Source: DASUAS01 sp035763625
GTDB lineage: Bacteria; Actinomycetota; Acidimicrobiia; IMCC26256; DASPTH01
Direction of reading: 5' to 3'
DNA length: 13,488 nucleotides
Assembly: GCA_035763625.1 (NCBI GenBank)
Contig: DASUAS010000341.1
Coordinates: 1 to 13,488 of the forward strand
The notes beneath the pieces are model-generated. The model had not been told where the DNA came from, did not search any database, and saw nothing but the letters and a program-made list of their open reading frames with translations. Each line of letters begins with the position of its first letter. Position 1 is the stretch's first letter. The position numbers and the translations under genes are program-made. This document shows, in pieces, positions 13,487 to 13,488 of this stretch.

Positions 13487-13488
13487 CA

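Noticed and set aside
1..13488. tRNA, rRNA, CRISPR, insertion sequence or riboswitch
   Set aside because: I saw no regularly spaced repeats, no transposase motifs and no terminal inverted repeats with target duplications. Gaps are too short for most RNA genes or riboswitches.

Overview
The window is gene-dense, very GC-rich DNA (about 70% by eye) with actinobacterial features: GTG and TTG starts, ATGA- and GTGA-type gene overlaps, TANNNT -10 boxes placed 7 nt before ATG (leaderless transcripts), and protein families typical of Actinomycetota acyl-CoA catabolism. I suspect an Acidimicrobiia-like or mycobacteria-related lineage, but the sequence does not settle this. There are no RNA genes, transposases, phage genes or CRISPR arrays. 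No gap without a gene exceeds 124 bases.

Layout. (A) A minus-strand operon reads leftward from 4895: a crotonase-fold protein lacking both catalytic glutamates, a canonical enoyl-CoA hydratase, an acyl-CoA dehydrogenase, and a tandem (two-domain) class III CoA-transferase that runs off the left edge. (B) A single-domain class III CoA-transferase lies on the plus strand at 5020-6243, divergent from A across a 124-bp control region. (C) A minus-strand operon reads from 10267 to 6315: a thiolase-fold lipid-transfer protein (Ltp2-like), its DUF35 zinc-ribbon/OB partner, and a second tandem CoA-transferase. (D) A luciferase-like flavin monooxygenase on the plus strand (10333-11502) is divergent from C across 65 bp holding two mirror-image promoters. 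(E) A minus-strand pair, a SnoaL/NTF2-like protein followed by an AMP-forming acyl-CoA ligase, converges on D with a 22-nt overlap.

How it may work together (inference). The genes look like a catabolic island for a branched or cyclic acid. CoA is attached by the ligase or by one of three CoA-transferases. The dehydrogenase adds a double bond and the hydratase adds water. The Ltp2-like/DUF35 pair then cuts the 3-hydroxyacyl-CoA by retro-aldol cleavage, as known for steroid side chains, releasing a ketone or aldehyde and a short acyl-CoA. The flavin monooxygenase could oxidise the released ketone. No conventional Cys-thiolase or 3-hydroxyacyl-CoA dehydrogenase is visible, which fits an aldolytic rather than thiolytic route. 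The substrate is unknown.

The most notable points are two tandem CoA-transferases that each keep the catalytic Asp only in the C-terminal half, a repeat-like insert in the linker of one of them, a glutamate-less crotonase at the head of operon A, and a 57-bp inverted repeat filling the junction between B and C.
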